Below, piece by piece: positions 1-11,080 of a DNA stretch of 64,000 nucleotides. The position numbers were made by a program, and so were the translations under genes. The stretch is from Rhynochetos jubatus (taxonomy: Eukaryota > Chordata > Aves > Eurypygiformes > Rhynochetidae): the NCBI GenBank assembly GCA_027574665.1, contig CM050659.1:18081001-18145000 (forward strand). Direction: 5' to 3'. Position 1 is the first letter of the stretch; each line of letters begins with the position of its first letter. Under the pieces are notes generated by a model, which did not search any database, was not told where the DNA came from, and was given only the letters and a program-made list of their open reading frames with translations.

Positions 1-1248
1 GGAATTGCAGGGACAGAGGCACACTCTTGGGCAGTGTATTTTTATGTTGCAAGTAAATGTGACTAAAATATTCCAGAAACTTTGACTATATTCTTTACAG
101 TAAATCCAATAATTAATTATTCATCTCCCAACTTTAATTTTGTTAAACAACCAATACCATAATTCAGAGGGAAGAATTTAATCCACAGAAAATTCTGTCC
201 TCGGAGAAGATCAAAGCGAGTCCTGTGGTGTTAAGCACACACCTACAGCACTTGATCCTGAAAAAAAATTAAGTGCGTGTTTCAATCAGCCTATCCCTTC
301 TTACTGGTTCCCATGCATTAACCTAAGCCGCTGCCTGAGCATTTTCAGTGCCAGGACCAAGGACCTGTGGAGATCTCCACGCTGGGAGAGCAGAGGTCGG
401 AGAACGTAGGAAGCAAACGCAGGAGAACACCAGCAGGCTGATGGCAATGCCTGCTCGTTCCCCTGCACCTACCAGCCCTACAGGAAAAGATTGAAAGTCT
501 CTTGGTGATATAAATGCTCAAGATAAGTTTGTGCTCCAGAACACAAAGGTGAAATGGCCCTGTTTATCAGGCACAATTAAAATGAATAGAGCATGACTAA
601 TAAAGAGGCCGTTTAAAATCATTGCATGACACAGTGTCAAGGCAACAGTGTTGTGCAATAGCACTGACACAATTAACCCCGTGTCCCTGCCTTGGGCAGC
701 ACTGGGAACGGGGTTCCCCACTGGCCTTGTCCCCACCGTCCCATGGCGGGTGCTGCGTGGGCTCCACCGCTTCAACCTCTGCTCGCTGCCGCATCCCAGC
801 GTCACAGCGAACCCTACACAGGACCAGCCTCTTCGCACCAAGGCAAGGGTATGCTTTCCACTTTATTGCCTCTATTATTTTCTTTTGGTTATCCCAAGCC
901 TCATGGTTAGTGCTGCATGAAAAGCGAGAACATCATGTTGAATTTCTGGGCACGCTCAGGAGGGAGATGAGGCTGAGGTGCCTGATCCTGTACCAGAGCT
1001 GGTTCTCGACTTAGCCCTGTGCAATGCAAACATTTCCTGGCTACAGATTTTTGAAGTATGTAGTTTAAAGGCTAGTTTGGACAACCCTTTGCTCCGGATG
1101 AAAGATTGTGTACAGGAGTGTGATCTTACAAAAAACAGCCCAAGCTATCCCTCTGTTTCTTCGTTTAATTATGTTACTCCTTCATAGTGCCTGCCAGGCT
1201 GAAGGATTCACCAGTGCACTGGGTTGAGTGCAGGATGGACAGGCTGGT

Positions 1249-1249
1249 T

Positions 1250-1280
<31 letters not shown>

Positions 1281-1294
1281 GTATATATACGTAT
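1249..1294. repeat. (TA)n microsatellite
   Basis: An almost pure run of TA dinucleotides is followed by degenerate TATG and TACG units. It lies in the upstream flank about 2.5 kb before the CpG island. It creates an artificial Tyr-Ile repeat in the overlapping open frames of both strands. Confidence 0.95.
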
Positions 1295-2560
1295 GAAAAT
1301 ACATTTTTTCCTTGTTGCTCTTCTTATTTTCTGGCCCAAACCAGTTTTCTCTTGGTTTTATTGCTGCTGGCATGTCTTTACAACACAGCATTGTTAAAAA
1401 CTAATGATATAAACAAGTCTGAGGCTATGCCAACTATCGCAGAGTACAGCCAAAGCTGCCCAATGCCACAGCTTGCTGAGCAATGTGTGAATTTTGTCGT
1501 GTCAGAAATGTCTGTTTTCCCGTTCTCTGCTAAATTTTGGAAGGATCTTAGTGGAGAATGTGTTCTTCTAAATGAACTGATTAAAGTCATCAACATGAAA
1601 ACTCTTTCAGCATTGCTGTGGGAACAGTGGCCCCTATGTTCACCCAGCCAGCTGTCTCTGCCTGCCAGGGGCTGGAGGGGAGTTGGTTGAAACACTTCAA
1701 ATAAAACATGATTTCTGGTCAGAAAATCATGTTATTGCAGTTATTATGTAAAGTGGTAGTTCTGAGGGTTTTGCTTTATTAGAAGAGAGTGTTGGAGCTG
1801 TTTGATGTGCCTGCCAGGCTCACGGGACCAGGGTGGCTGTGGAGGTGTCTGAGGTGCAGACCTGGCTGGGCAGTGCCAGCTTACCTGGGGCAGTGGCTGT
1901 GACACTTGGTGCCTCCAGGAAAACCTGCCCCAGCCCCTCTGGGGCCACATCCTGCCCATGCTGCCCACAGCCTCTGTCTATGGATGTTTAATCTTCAGTG
2001 CCTGAGCTGCTGGGCGCAATATTCTCTTTATTCCTGCTCTAACTCCGCAAATGCGTAGCTGCGTGCCCATGTACACAGGCAATGGTGTCCTCTCAGTGCC
2101 CACTCCGGCAAGCTGCAGAGACACACCTGAACTCAAGTAAAAGAGGAGAGAAACTCTGCATTCAATACGTATTTGTGCCTTGCCTGAGAGAGGGCAGGAA
2201 GGATATTTCCCGCACGAACGAGGGAAGGGTTGCAGGTTTTGCGTGATGAGGCTGTGTGCCTCAAAAACCTGCTCTCCAAGAGAAAATCAGATTTTCCACT
2301 TTGTGGTAGTCAGCATAAACACGCTATTTGCTTTGCCACTGATAAGAAAGAAAATAAGATATATAAAATGCGTGCAGAGGTGCCCTTTCGCTTGTCTTCG
2401 TTGATAACAGCCGATGTTCCTCAGGGTTATTGCTGTAACATCACTTCCCTTTCCTCAGTGGCATCAGATTTATATTAAAAACCTCACAGCAAAAGCCTTT
2501 TGTCTGCTGTCCCCTTTTTGGCTCTGCTTTTGTCCCCCATGCTGTGCTTTGGGGCACTGG

Positions 2561-2566
2561 CACGTG
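2561..2566. promoter_or_regulatory. Canonical E-box CACGTG, candidate
   Basis: A palindromic CACGTG lies about 0.5 kb upstream of the CpG island. CLOCK/BMAL1, NPAS2/BMAL1 and USF-type bHLH proteins bind this hexamer, so a clock role is possible. Several other CACGTG copies occur elsewhere in the window, so one copy proves little. Confidence 0.25.
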
Positions 2567-3059
2567 CGGGGACAGGGCCGTGCAAGCAGGCTGCCCCCCT
2601 GTCCCCCTTCCTCTGGCAGAGCAAGGGCTGGGAGGGGAACAGAAATTTTGCCTGGGCAAATGTCAGCTGTGGCAAGTGGCTACTGGGCAGGAATGCGCTC
2701 CCAGAAGGAGCAGATCACCCGGAATTCCACAGGTTGAGGAGCAGCTTTCCAAGAGGAGCTGGGAAGGTGGCACCCCCAAAATGCCCACAGAACCCTCTAA
2801 CTTGTTAGTAAGAGAGTGGACTCAGGTTTGGAAGGGGATTACATGATGCCGCTGCTTGCAGCAGGCCAGGAGCAGGACCCCAAGCGATGCCCCCAGGTCA
2901 CCTGTGGCATAAAACACGCGGTGCCCACAGCAGCATCCCAGTGAGTGTGAATCACCTCCCTGGAAAAGAGACAGGAGGAGGCTATAGACCAGCCTCGATG
3001 GCACAGCCTTTGGTATCCACTGAAACAAGAGAAGGAGAAATCAAATTCCCGGCAATCAG

Positions 3060-4560
3060 CATGTCCTAATGAACAAGTGGAAAGCGGCCCCACGTCCGGA
3101 GCTCCCGCTGCCTCCTGCCACCGGCTCCTCGCCCGGAGCTGGGCACGGCTGTGGTCGCGGCCAGGAGGGAAGGGGCAATCCCTGGAGAGGAGGGAAAATA
3201 ATTGCGGTAGAGAAAGGGGGAAAAAAAAAAAAAGTCGTATGAGGAAGGAAGCAGCAAATGTTGGATCCGTGACTCATGGCATGGGATGAGTAATCCCGTC
3301 AAAGCACAGCTCGTGTCGGGCGTGGAACCGGTGCCGAACGCCTCGCGGGGAAAGCAGAGAGGCTGTGGGACCCTGCAGCCCGGGCGAGGGGGCAGCGGGC
3401 CGCCCGGCCCCTGCTGCCGCCCCCGCCCCGCGCCCGCTCGGCAGCCCGGGCCGCGCCTCGCTCCCCGCCGCGCAGCTCCCGGCAAACGCCAGGGACGGGA
3501 GGAACGGCCGGTCCCGGCCGGGCTCCGCGGCCGAGCCCAGCTCCGTGCCCCGGTGCCGCGCGGAGCGACGGCGGTGACCTACTTTCCCCCGGCTCCTCCA
3601 CCGCCGCTCCCCGGGCGACCTGCCCTACCCCGGCCCGGCCCTGCCCTGCCCGCGCCGCGCCTCCTGCGCACCTTCTGCGCGCGTCCTGCCCGCGCTCCGC
3701 CCGCGCTCTGGGAGGAGGGAGGGGGGCGATGCGGCGGGTTGCCGCCGGCCCGCGGCTGCCGGTGGCAGCGGGGAGGGGGGGAGGAGCGCGCCTGTGCAGT
3801 GCCGGGAGGACGGGCTCAGCCCGCCGCCGCGTTACACAACCGGCCGCCGCAATAGGCGAGTTTCACAAGTCCCGCCGCAGCTCGCCGGCAGCCCCGCACC
3901 CGCCGTGCGCCCACCCCCTCCCCGCCGCGCCAGCCCTGCCCCTCGCCCGTGTCATGTCTCTTCCGGGCAGCGGGACCCCCGGACGGGCGGTAACCCCTGG
4001 CGCCGGGAGGGCACCGCGCCGGGGCTGGGCATGGCACTGAGAGCGGCTCCCGGACGCGCATCCTCCCAGGCGGTACGTACGTCCGTGCGGCGGGGCCGCG
4101 GGTACCGCGGAGCATCGCGGGGTGCGGGACGGGGGGTCTCCTCACTCGCAGCCCGCGGGGAGCTGTGGGGCGGGCCGCGGGGTACCCGGGAAGACCGCCC
4201 GTTGCGGGGCCGGGTGCGCGGCACCCTCTGCTTCGCCCTGCCCGCGCCTAACACCTCCGGGACTGTCCCGGTTAAGTTTTGGAAAGGAAAATTTACGGCC
4301 GTAACTCGAGTCGCCTGATTTCCCTGCAAACCCCATTAAATTCAAGCGGTGTGTGGGCAGGACGGGCACGGGACGGCGGGGCAGGCTGCTCCGTGGGGTG
4401 GCCCTCGCAGAGGTGAGGTGGGGGTCTGCGGTGTCGCAGCTCCCGGGCGGGGATGCTGGAGCACCAACCACCACCCCCGCGGGTGCCCGTGGACCCCGCG
4501 TTACGGACCGGTTCGGGAGTAGCCGCGGGACTGAGACCGACTGAGAGCTGCGGGGTGTTT
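3060..4560 (+). promoter_or_regulatory. NPAS2: CpG island: presumed NPAS2 promoter and first non-coding exon
   Basis: This is the only long CpG-dense, G+C-rich block in the first 45 kb, and it lies upstream of the first coding exon in the same orientation. It contains many GC-box-like runs and an AP-1-type TGACTCA near 3269. No TATA box is evident at a supported start. NPAS2 genes of other vertebrates begin with a non-coding exon followed by a very long first intron, and the layout here fits that. The exact start site cannot be placed. Two strong splice-donor candidates lie inside the island: GTACGT at 4073 and GTGAGG at 4413. Long open frames on both strands here are by-products of the G+C content. 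Confidence 0.7.
3831..3840. promoter_or_regulatory. D-box or C/EBP-like site in the CpG island
   Basis: GTTACACAAC matches 8 of 10 positions of the PAR-bZIP/E4BP4 consensus RTTAYGTAAY and also resembles a C/EBP site. It is one of few A/T-containing words in this part of the island. The match is imperfect and the call is weak. Confidence 0.2.
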
Positions 4561-7193
4561 GGGTGGGGGAAAACGGATTTGCTGGAGGTTTAAATGGGTT
4601 TGATGTTTTCTCCTTCTGTCTTGAATTTCTGGGTTTTGAGAATGCGCTTTTCTGGAAGCGGGGGGAAACCTCCGGACCGAGTCTTGCGCCTAAATATAGC
4701 ATCTAAAATCCAGGTTGAAAAGTTACTCCTCCCACCAGGGTTATCGTGTCATTTGATTTTACAAGCTGTTTACATTATAAGCGGGCAATTATGAAGGTTT
4801 TTAAAGTCCCTCATACGTTTCAGCTGTGGATTTGTGAATGATAACTCCAAGCCTGGGTCCTTAATGGCAGAAACTGCCAACCGATGGCTCCGGGTAGCTG
4901 GCGCTGGGAGCACGGGTCCGAGCTGAGCCCTGCGTGACTGGGGAATGAGGTGGCTCATGCCCCGTGGACAGCACTTGTCCTTTGCAAAATGCCACGGTCC
5001 CCAAAGGCAGGAGGCACCCGAGCCGCCCGCGGAGGGGTGGCTCCTAGGTGGTCCCTCCTAGGTGGGTTTTGGGGAAATGCGGAATGGCGAGTCCCTTTTT
5101 GGGGGGCAGAACCGGCACCTAGGTGCCAACCAGCACCGACCCCCCAGTGAAGGTCTCTTCTTCGGCAGGGCAGTCGCCCTGGAGATAACGTACCCGAAGT
5201 GGAAGCAGTTAAAATGCCCCGTGCTTTGCCCGCTGCGAGGGGGTGGAGGGCAGGGTTATTTATTAGCCCGAGTTTACTTTGTGGTGCGCAGAGAAAGCGG
5301 CGGTTGCCGATTTCACCGGTGGGACGAGACGTTCTGGTGTGTGGATGGGAAAATGTCAGGAGTCGCTTCATTTTTAGGCAGAATGACGGTGCTCCCTTGT
5401 CCTCATTTTGCTGGATCGCTGCTTGCTAATCCCTAGCTCTGGAAATGGGAATTTGTCTTAAAGAGACAGCTCTTCGTGGGTTTGGTAGGCTTTCACAGCG
5501 CTCATAGGTGCGGCGAGTGTCGTTTGAAGCAGCAGGTAACTTCAGGAGTATGCCCTGTGAACCCCTTGTGCTGATCGTACTACCAACATGTGCTGTTTGA
5601 TTTGGGCATCTGGGTAATTTTTATAAGCTTCCTAGGCTGCGACGTCTCACCGTGGGTATCCAGTCAGAAAAATACATTTGGGTTTTTAATTTTCTAGAAA
5701 CTGTATTTAAAAAAAAAAAAGATAATTTTCCTGTAACGTGCCGATCCGGGTAAACCAGCGTGTCAGCGATGCGTCGCGGAGAACAGAGCGCCCTGTGCAC
5801 CGATGCGCCGTAAGGCCAGCACTCGGCTGACGAAGTTCTGACAAATGCAGCAAGCGCTAATGAGGAGAGGAGGCTCAGGAGTTAAGCCAAAAGTGGAAGT
5901 TTGTGTGGAAGGGAGGCATTCGTATCTCTTGGGCCCTGGAAAATATTTACTAGTGAATCTTTAGACTTTTTCTGGAAGATGTAATAGGGAAAATAGGAGT
6001 GGCTGCTTACTGCTCATTTGTTCTGTTCATTCAGAGCTGTGGATTAGACTAGAGGAAAAAGTAAAATTGGTATGAAATATTTGTGATAAACTGCAAACTT
6101 CAGTGAAATTTGACAGCAAGGTGTGTGTTGGTTCCTGGATTTTAGCCACTCAGGCTATTATGTCTGTATTAAATTATTTCACTGCTTTAAGACACACATC
6201 AAGTACTCAAAAATAGCTTAGGGTTAAAGATTAAAATTAGCAAATGAGTAGTTCATAATTAAAGTCTCATGGTGTTGGAAGCAGCAGTACATTTCAGAGA
6301 TACTGATGTCGAATCCAACTTCTGCTCATTAGTCGTATCAAAAGGTTGGTGGGATGTCCTTACAGTTTGGAGCTAGGGCTTGTCTATGCACAGAAGTTGC
6401 ATTGTTTTGTGCTGAATTATGCAACCTCCCAAGATTCACATGTAATGATACAAACGTTTTGATGCCAACACAGCTCGTTCCATCAAGACTGGGAGAATAA
6501 GCTATGTGCCTATGCCACAACAACTGAATCCAGCCTGTACTGCAATGGTTGTGGATTCTAGTGGAATACTATGGCTTTAACCAAAATACAAAAACCTGTA
6601 AACCCCAAAATAGCACGGACCGGTCTTTGCTGGTGTTATTAAAATGGTACACCTCTACATCCCTTCAGTTCCAAATCTCTATGAAGGAAGTCAGGCAGGT
6701 ACAAAACCCATATTTATTTGTTACTACCTGGATGACACCCTTCTTTCAGGTGAATCTTTCTTCACCTCTGCTCAGTGTCTCCCACATCATCCTGCTGCAA
6801 TAGCAGCTCCGTGCCCATCAGCACAGCCACAGCTGGTGGGGCTCGTCTGGCTGCAGCTCTGCCGTGTCAGTCCCCTCCTGCTGCCCAGGCTGGGGCCTTT
6901 TCTCTTTTTATCCCTATTTCTCTGCTCCTTTTGGTGCACGCAGGAATGTGTAGCACAGCGTGACTTCTTGCCCTGTGGTCCATATGCCGAACGAACAGTG
7001 CAGAAGTCCTGCAAAACCTCTTTATTATTACTCCGGTCCCGCTTGAGCCCTGGTTTTACGAGAGGTTGAGGTGGTGGCGAGGCCTCAGTGAGCGCTCTGT
7101 GCACAGCTGGGCTGGCTGGGTGCACATCTGCTCGGCCTCAGAAGCACCAAATTCAGTCAACCCGCAGAGGTGTGTACAGTTAATGAGAGACTT

Positions 7194-7204
7194 TGACCTA
7201 CTTC
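7194..7204 (-). promoter_or_regulatory. RORE-like site, candidate
   Basis: On the minus strand this reads GAAGTAGGTCA. It matches the ROR/REV-ERB consensus WAWNTRGGTCA at 10 of 11 positions, with only the first base off. NPAS2 is a known ROR/REV-ERB target in mammals. Near-matches of this quality are expected by chance a few times in 64 kb. Confidence 0.25.
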
Positions 7205-7294
7205 ATATTCCATTATTGGCTTTGGCCTTGTCTACATGGGGAGATTACAGCAATTTAGTTTGTCTGTTTTTAAAGTGATTTGATTAACCTGATG

Positions 7295-7312
7295 TGACCT
7301 CGCGTAAGGTCA
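7295..7312. promoter_or_regulatory. ER6 everted nuclear-receptor repeat, candidate
   Basis: TGACCT, six bases, then AGGTCA: two perfect half-sites in everted orientation with spacing 6. This arrangement is a known binding format for RXR heterodimers such as PXR, CAR and VDR. It lies in intron 1, about 100 bp from the RORE-like site. Function is inferred from the motif only. Confidence 0.35.
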
Positions 7313-7532
7313 TTCTTATTTCGGTTCGAATGAACTTATTTGGGTTCAGCCAAAAGCTGCACTTAGTCAATTGACACAGAACTGAAATTAGCCGTGCCTA
7401 AACTGAAAGGAGAACTGGTGTCTCTAAATAATGACACAACTTTCTCATGAAAGCAGAACCTTCTGTTGAATCTGGAACAGAGTGTAATTACTAACAAATC
7501 TGCAGAAGACTGAAAGCTATTCATAGAAAAGT

Positions 7533-7580
7533 TAAAAAAAAAACAAAAAAAACCCCAACAAAAAACAAAACCCAAGCAAA
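7533..7580. repeat. A/C-rich low-complexity tract
   Basis: Runs of A broken by C and CCCC. Similar tracts occur at about 16,302-16,320, 22,311-22,348, 57,567-57,622 and 63,392-63,426. Confidence 0.85.
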
Positions 7581-7839
7581 ACTTAAATATCTTAGTGAGA
7601 CAAATGAGGAAGAGCAAATAATCCCAGTCCTGGAATACTGAAAGCAGTGGCACGAGGTTTGCAGCAAGGCTCTCCCCTGACTCTTCAGCTGCAGAAGAGG
7701 GAAAGCATTTGAGTCCTGTATGCAGAGTCCCTATACAGTCAAAAAATAGAGAAGAGATGCCAGGAACTATCGGGCTGCTGGTTTGAATGCAGTAGTACAC
7801 AGTGTCCTATGATGTATTCTGTAGGAAAGGATAATTAGA

Positions 7840-9060
7840 CATGGAAATAATGAGGAAGCAGGCTAAATTACAAGATTTTATCAAAGATGGATTGTGCTAG
7901 GCTAATCTAACATCTTTTTTGTGTAACAGATTATTTAGGTGGGGTAAGGCAGGAATGTAATTTATCTAAAGCCAAGCATTTGATACCATGCCCCACAGGA
8001 CATTATTGCTTACAGCGGGGATGGTGGTTCAATACAAGAACTGAAAGGTGGAAAAGGAGCTGGTTGAAGAAGAGACACAACGGTTGCATGCAGATAAAGT
8101 TGTCTGAATGGAGAGGGGTATTCAAAGAGAGTCATGTAGATGGAGAGAGGTTAGTGCTGTTGCTCCCTTGGGACCAGGCTGGTGCCTGTTGAATGGAGCA
8201 GCTCTGACCTGTGGGTAGGGCCTGGGTGTGTGCCCAGGAGCTGTGCGGGATGACACAAAGTTGGGAGGTATTGTCAATACGGAGGAGGATCAGATTATCA
8301 TATGAGAGGAATTTAGATGACTTTGTTGATCAGAGTGATAGGAATAAAATGACATTTAATTGTGCTGAGTGCAAAGTCATGCAAAGTTTGAAGTGTGGAG
8401 ACCAGTAACAAGAATTTCCAGTGTGAAACCGGGAGCTTGTCAGTTGTGTGACAGAAGGGAGGGATGTGCTGGTCAAGAGATACCTGCGAGCAAGCAGTGA
8501 GATACAGCTGTGAAGGAGACCAGTGGCATCCTTGGATATAAAGGAAGATAGCATGAGATTCAGGGAAGTGTGATACTATCATTGTACAAATCATCGCAGA
8601 GGGTGTCCGCACAAGAGCTTTCCGTTGCTCATGGAGTAACCTGTTGGGATTTTGCATAGCTCTGGACTGGGAGGAAAAGGTGAAATTACCACAGTAGGAA
8701 GGCGAGAGATGTGGTTACACAAATGGACCATTTGCATGAAGTGAGGTTAAAGAACGTAATTTGTTAAGCTCTAGCCAGTTAAACAAAGGAGGAGACAGGT
8801 TACAGCAGGGCTTTTAACACACAGTTGGGGCTAAATAGCAAGAAGACAGAAAAACGCAGTCAAAAGATAGCATCCGCACAAGATCAAATTGTCTTAGTTG
8901 GTCATGAATAAATTTGGATGGGAAATGAGAAGAAAGCTTCTAGCTACCTAAGAATTGAAGTTGTGTAATAGTCTTTCAATTAGGGTAGTTTTGAGATAGA
9001 TCTTGATAATATGAAAGAGATTATACAATTAAATTAGAGAGTTCCTGGAGATAGGAAATT
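7840..9060 (+). mobile_element. Ancient L3/CR1-type LINE relic
   Basis: Degenerate but ordered similarity to the reverse-transcriptase 3' half and 3' end of L3/CR1-type LINEs. Recognisable blocks in order are: a segment around 7,860-7,920 like the RT region before the catalytic motif; a stretch near 7,955-8,000 resembling the 'sharing of a falling-out KAFDT' part (codons for KAFD-type residues, here broken); GATGACACAAAGTTGGGAGG at 8,249-8,268; a block at about 8,340-8,385 like the usual AAATTTAAC...AAAGTCCTGCAC segment; and a block near 8,770-8,830 like the segment coding for [10 protein letters not shown] in CR1. Frames are broken throughout. The 5' and 3' limits are uncertain and the part after 8,700 is weaker. 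Recognised from memory of family consensus, not by alignment. Confidence 0.65.
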
Positions 9061-11057
9061 AAGTTTGCAGAATTAGTCCTTTGGTCTCCAGTATAGTCAT
9101 ATTTTTAATGTAAGGTTGAAAGGAGAATGGGCCTGGTTTTGATTGCACTATTAACCCCATACATCAAGGTTTCTGCTGGTTTTTTGGGAGCCAAGACAAG
9201 AATAATTTTTCCCTGTTGCTAGAGATTTTAATCTTCCCCCCACGCTGCACTTGCCTTTCTCTCAAGCACCAGGCACTGAAAGTGTGCAGTGCAGAGTCTC
9301 CTTGTAGCATTAGACAGGCACAATTGCCTGTATTTTTTTCTGGCATGCTCCCTGGTTTAACCTGTTCATCAGATTTTGGGACAGAGAGGCATTTTTCCTT
9401 CAAGTTGTGTTGCCAGTATTGTACTTTGTGATTTTCTGGGATCTGTTGCTAGTGTTGTTTAATGAACTTTGTGTGGATACAAGGACATGCAATTCCAGCA
9501 GTGATCTTCGCCTGCCCTTTTCTGTGTCACAACACAGTTTTTGTGCTTCTGATGTGTATCATAAGTTTGCTGTGTGATGTGAGGACATGTTCTGGGGCTC
9601 CTATTGCATCTCGGCAGGTTAAAGGTGTTGTGAGGTAGCCATTGATAGTGTTGTTTTCTGAAACTGGACTGCTGGGGTTGTTGCCTTTCTACCTGGTATT
9701 CCTAATATAAGTTGCAAAGCTGGACTTAAAATCAGCTCTGCTCTTGTGCTGATTGGAGTAGAATTCTGTAAATTGTGCCCAGTAACCTCTAGAAGAAAGA
9801 AGTGATTGCTGACCGTTAGTGATGGATTAATAATTTTAAAAGCATGGGTTTGTTATAGGAAAATTAAATGTATAACGTGCATCTTAGTGCAAGAAAGAGA
9901 GAAGGAAAGAAAAAACAATGACAGCAAGCAAGAAGGAAAACAGCTTGCCTGAGCCTAAAGCAGAGATCACATACCTGCTAAGCTGCCCGTATAGAGAAAT
10001 TGAAACATGGAAAAATGTCAGTGCAGATGAGGATAGCATTGTGATGGTGGAAGAGGAAGTGTGTTAACCAAACTCCACGGAGCTGTTGAAATACATTGAA
10101 TCATCTGACTGGACTTGTGTTCTTAGGTAAACACAATTGTATAATTGATTAATTTGTCGACATTTCTTTAGTGCGTAACACTATGGTAACCAAGAGGCTG
10201 GCTAAATATTGTCAGAGAACACTGTCAAATACATCTTTCTGTAGAGGCGGGGAGGGAGGCCAAGGAAGACCTTCGAGCCCTAACTTTGGAGGACTGATAC
10301 ACACACAAGCGCACACATGAGCAGTTGGAAATACCCTCCAGTTGATGGTGGTGGAAGATGAGCATAGGATGGTTGCCGGGTGTTCTGGATATGACTGACG
10401 AGGTGACACTGGCTACCAGCTGCCTTGAACACTGGAGCTACCTGACCTTTGTGGAGCAGATGGACTGGGGATAGCTATGCCACCCTCCTGCCGGGTCCCG
10501 AGCAGGCAGGGATAGCAAAAGGCTTGGTCTTCCGTGTGCCACTGCTCAATTGGTGTGGAGGGCCATGCCACCCGGCACGTCACCAGCTTCTGGGACCGTG
10601 GTCCTCCACGGCTGCTTCTCGGGGACCTCTTGCATGAAATAGGAATGTGTGGATTTTTACACCAAGTGCCCTGGGCTTGGACAGTGGCTGTGTTGTACCC
10701 GCAGTTGCCACCCGCGCTGCTCTCCGTGCCCGGGCTTGGGGCGGGGATCTGGGCACGTCCCTCTGTTCCCCATGGCAGTGTCACAGCTCAGCAGACATGC
10801 TGGGCCTCTGTCTCCCAATGACCAGCGTTCCCGCTCAGCTGTAGGTGATCTGTAAGTCAGTGTGAGGTGCTCTGTTGCATGCCAGCTATAGGCAGATTGA
10901 TTAATTGATTGACTAATAGATAAAAGCAAAGATATTTGTAGGTGCGTTTATTGTTTACAAACTGCTCAAGCTTAGGCAAGATTTTTAAGTATGTAGCAAT
11001 GGCAGGAATCATATCCATAAAAATGCTAATCTCCTCTCTTGCTTCATCTGTTTAGCC

Positions 11058-11080
11058 CACAAACACACACACACACACAC
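11058..11080. repeat. (CA)n microsatellite
   Basis: About ten CA units in NPAS2 intron 1, with one interruption near the start. Confidence 0.95.

Larger units (their letters stand above)
1..3059. other. 5' flank upstream of NPAS2
   Basis: No exon with flanking splice signals or a convincing protein match was seen on either strand. The short open frames here have no recognisable domain, and one runs through a TA microsatellite. The stretch is moderately A/T-rich at first and becomes more G/C-rich towards the CpG island that follows. It is read as intergenic DNA plus the distal NPAS2 promoter flank. An unannotated non-coding RNA cannot be excluded from sequence alone. Confidence 0.6.

Noticed and set aside
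1187..1690. 167-codon frame on the + strand
   Set aside because: It starts next to the TA microsatellite and contains its Tyr-Ile translation. There is no domain and no splice context.
3066..4702. Long Arg/Pro/Ala-rich open frames on both strands of the CpG island
   Set aside because: Stop codons are rare in such G+C-rich DNA. The products have no domain, and the frames overlap each other in several phases.
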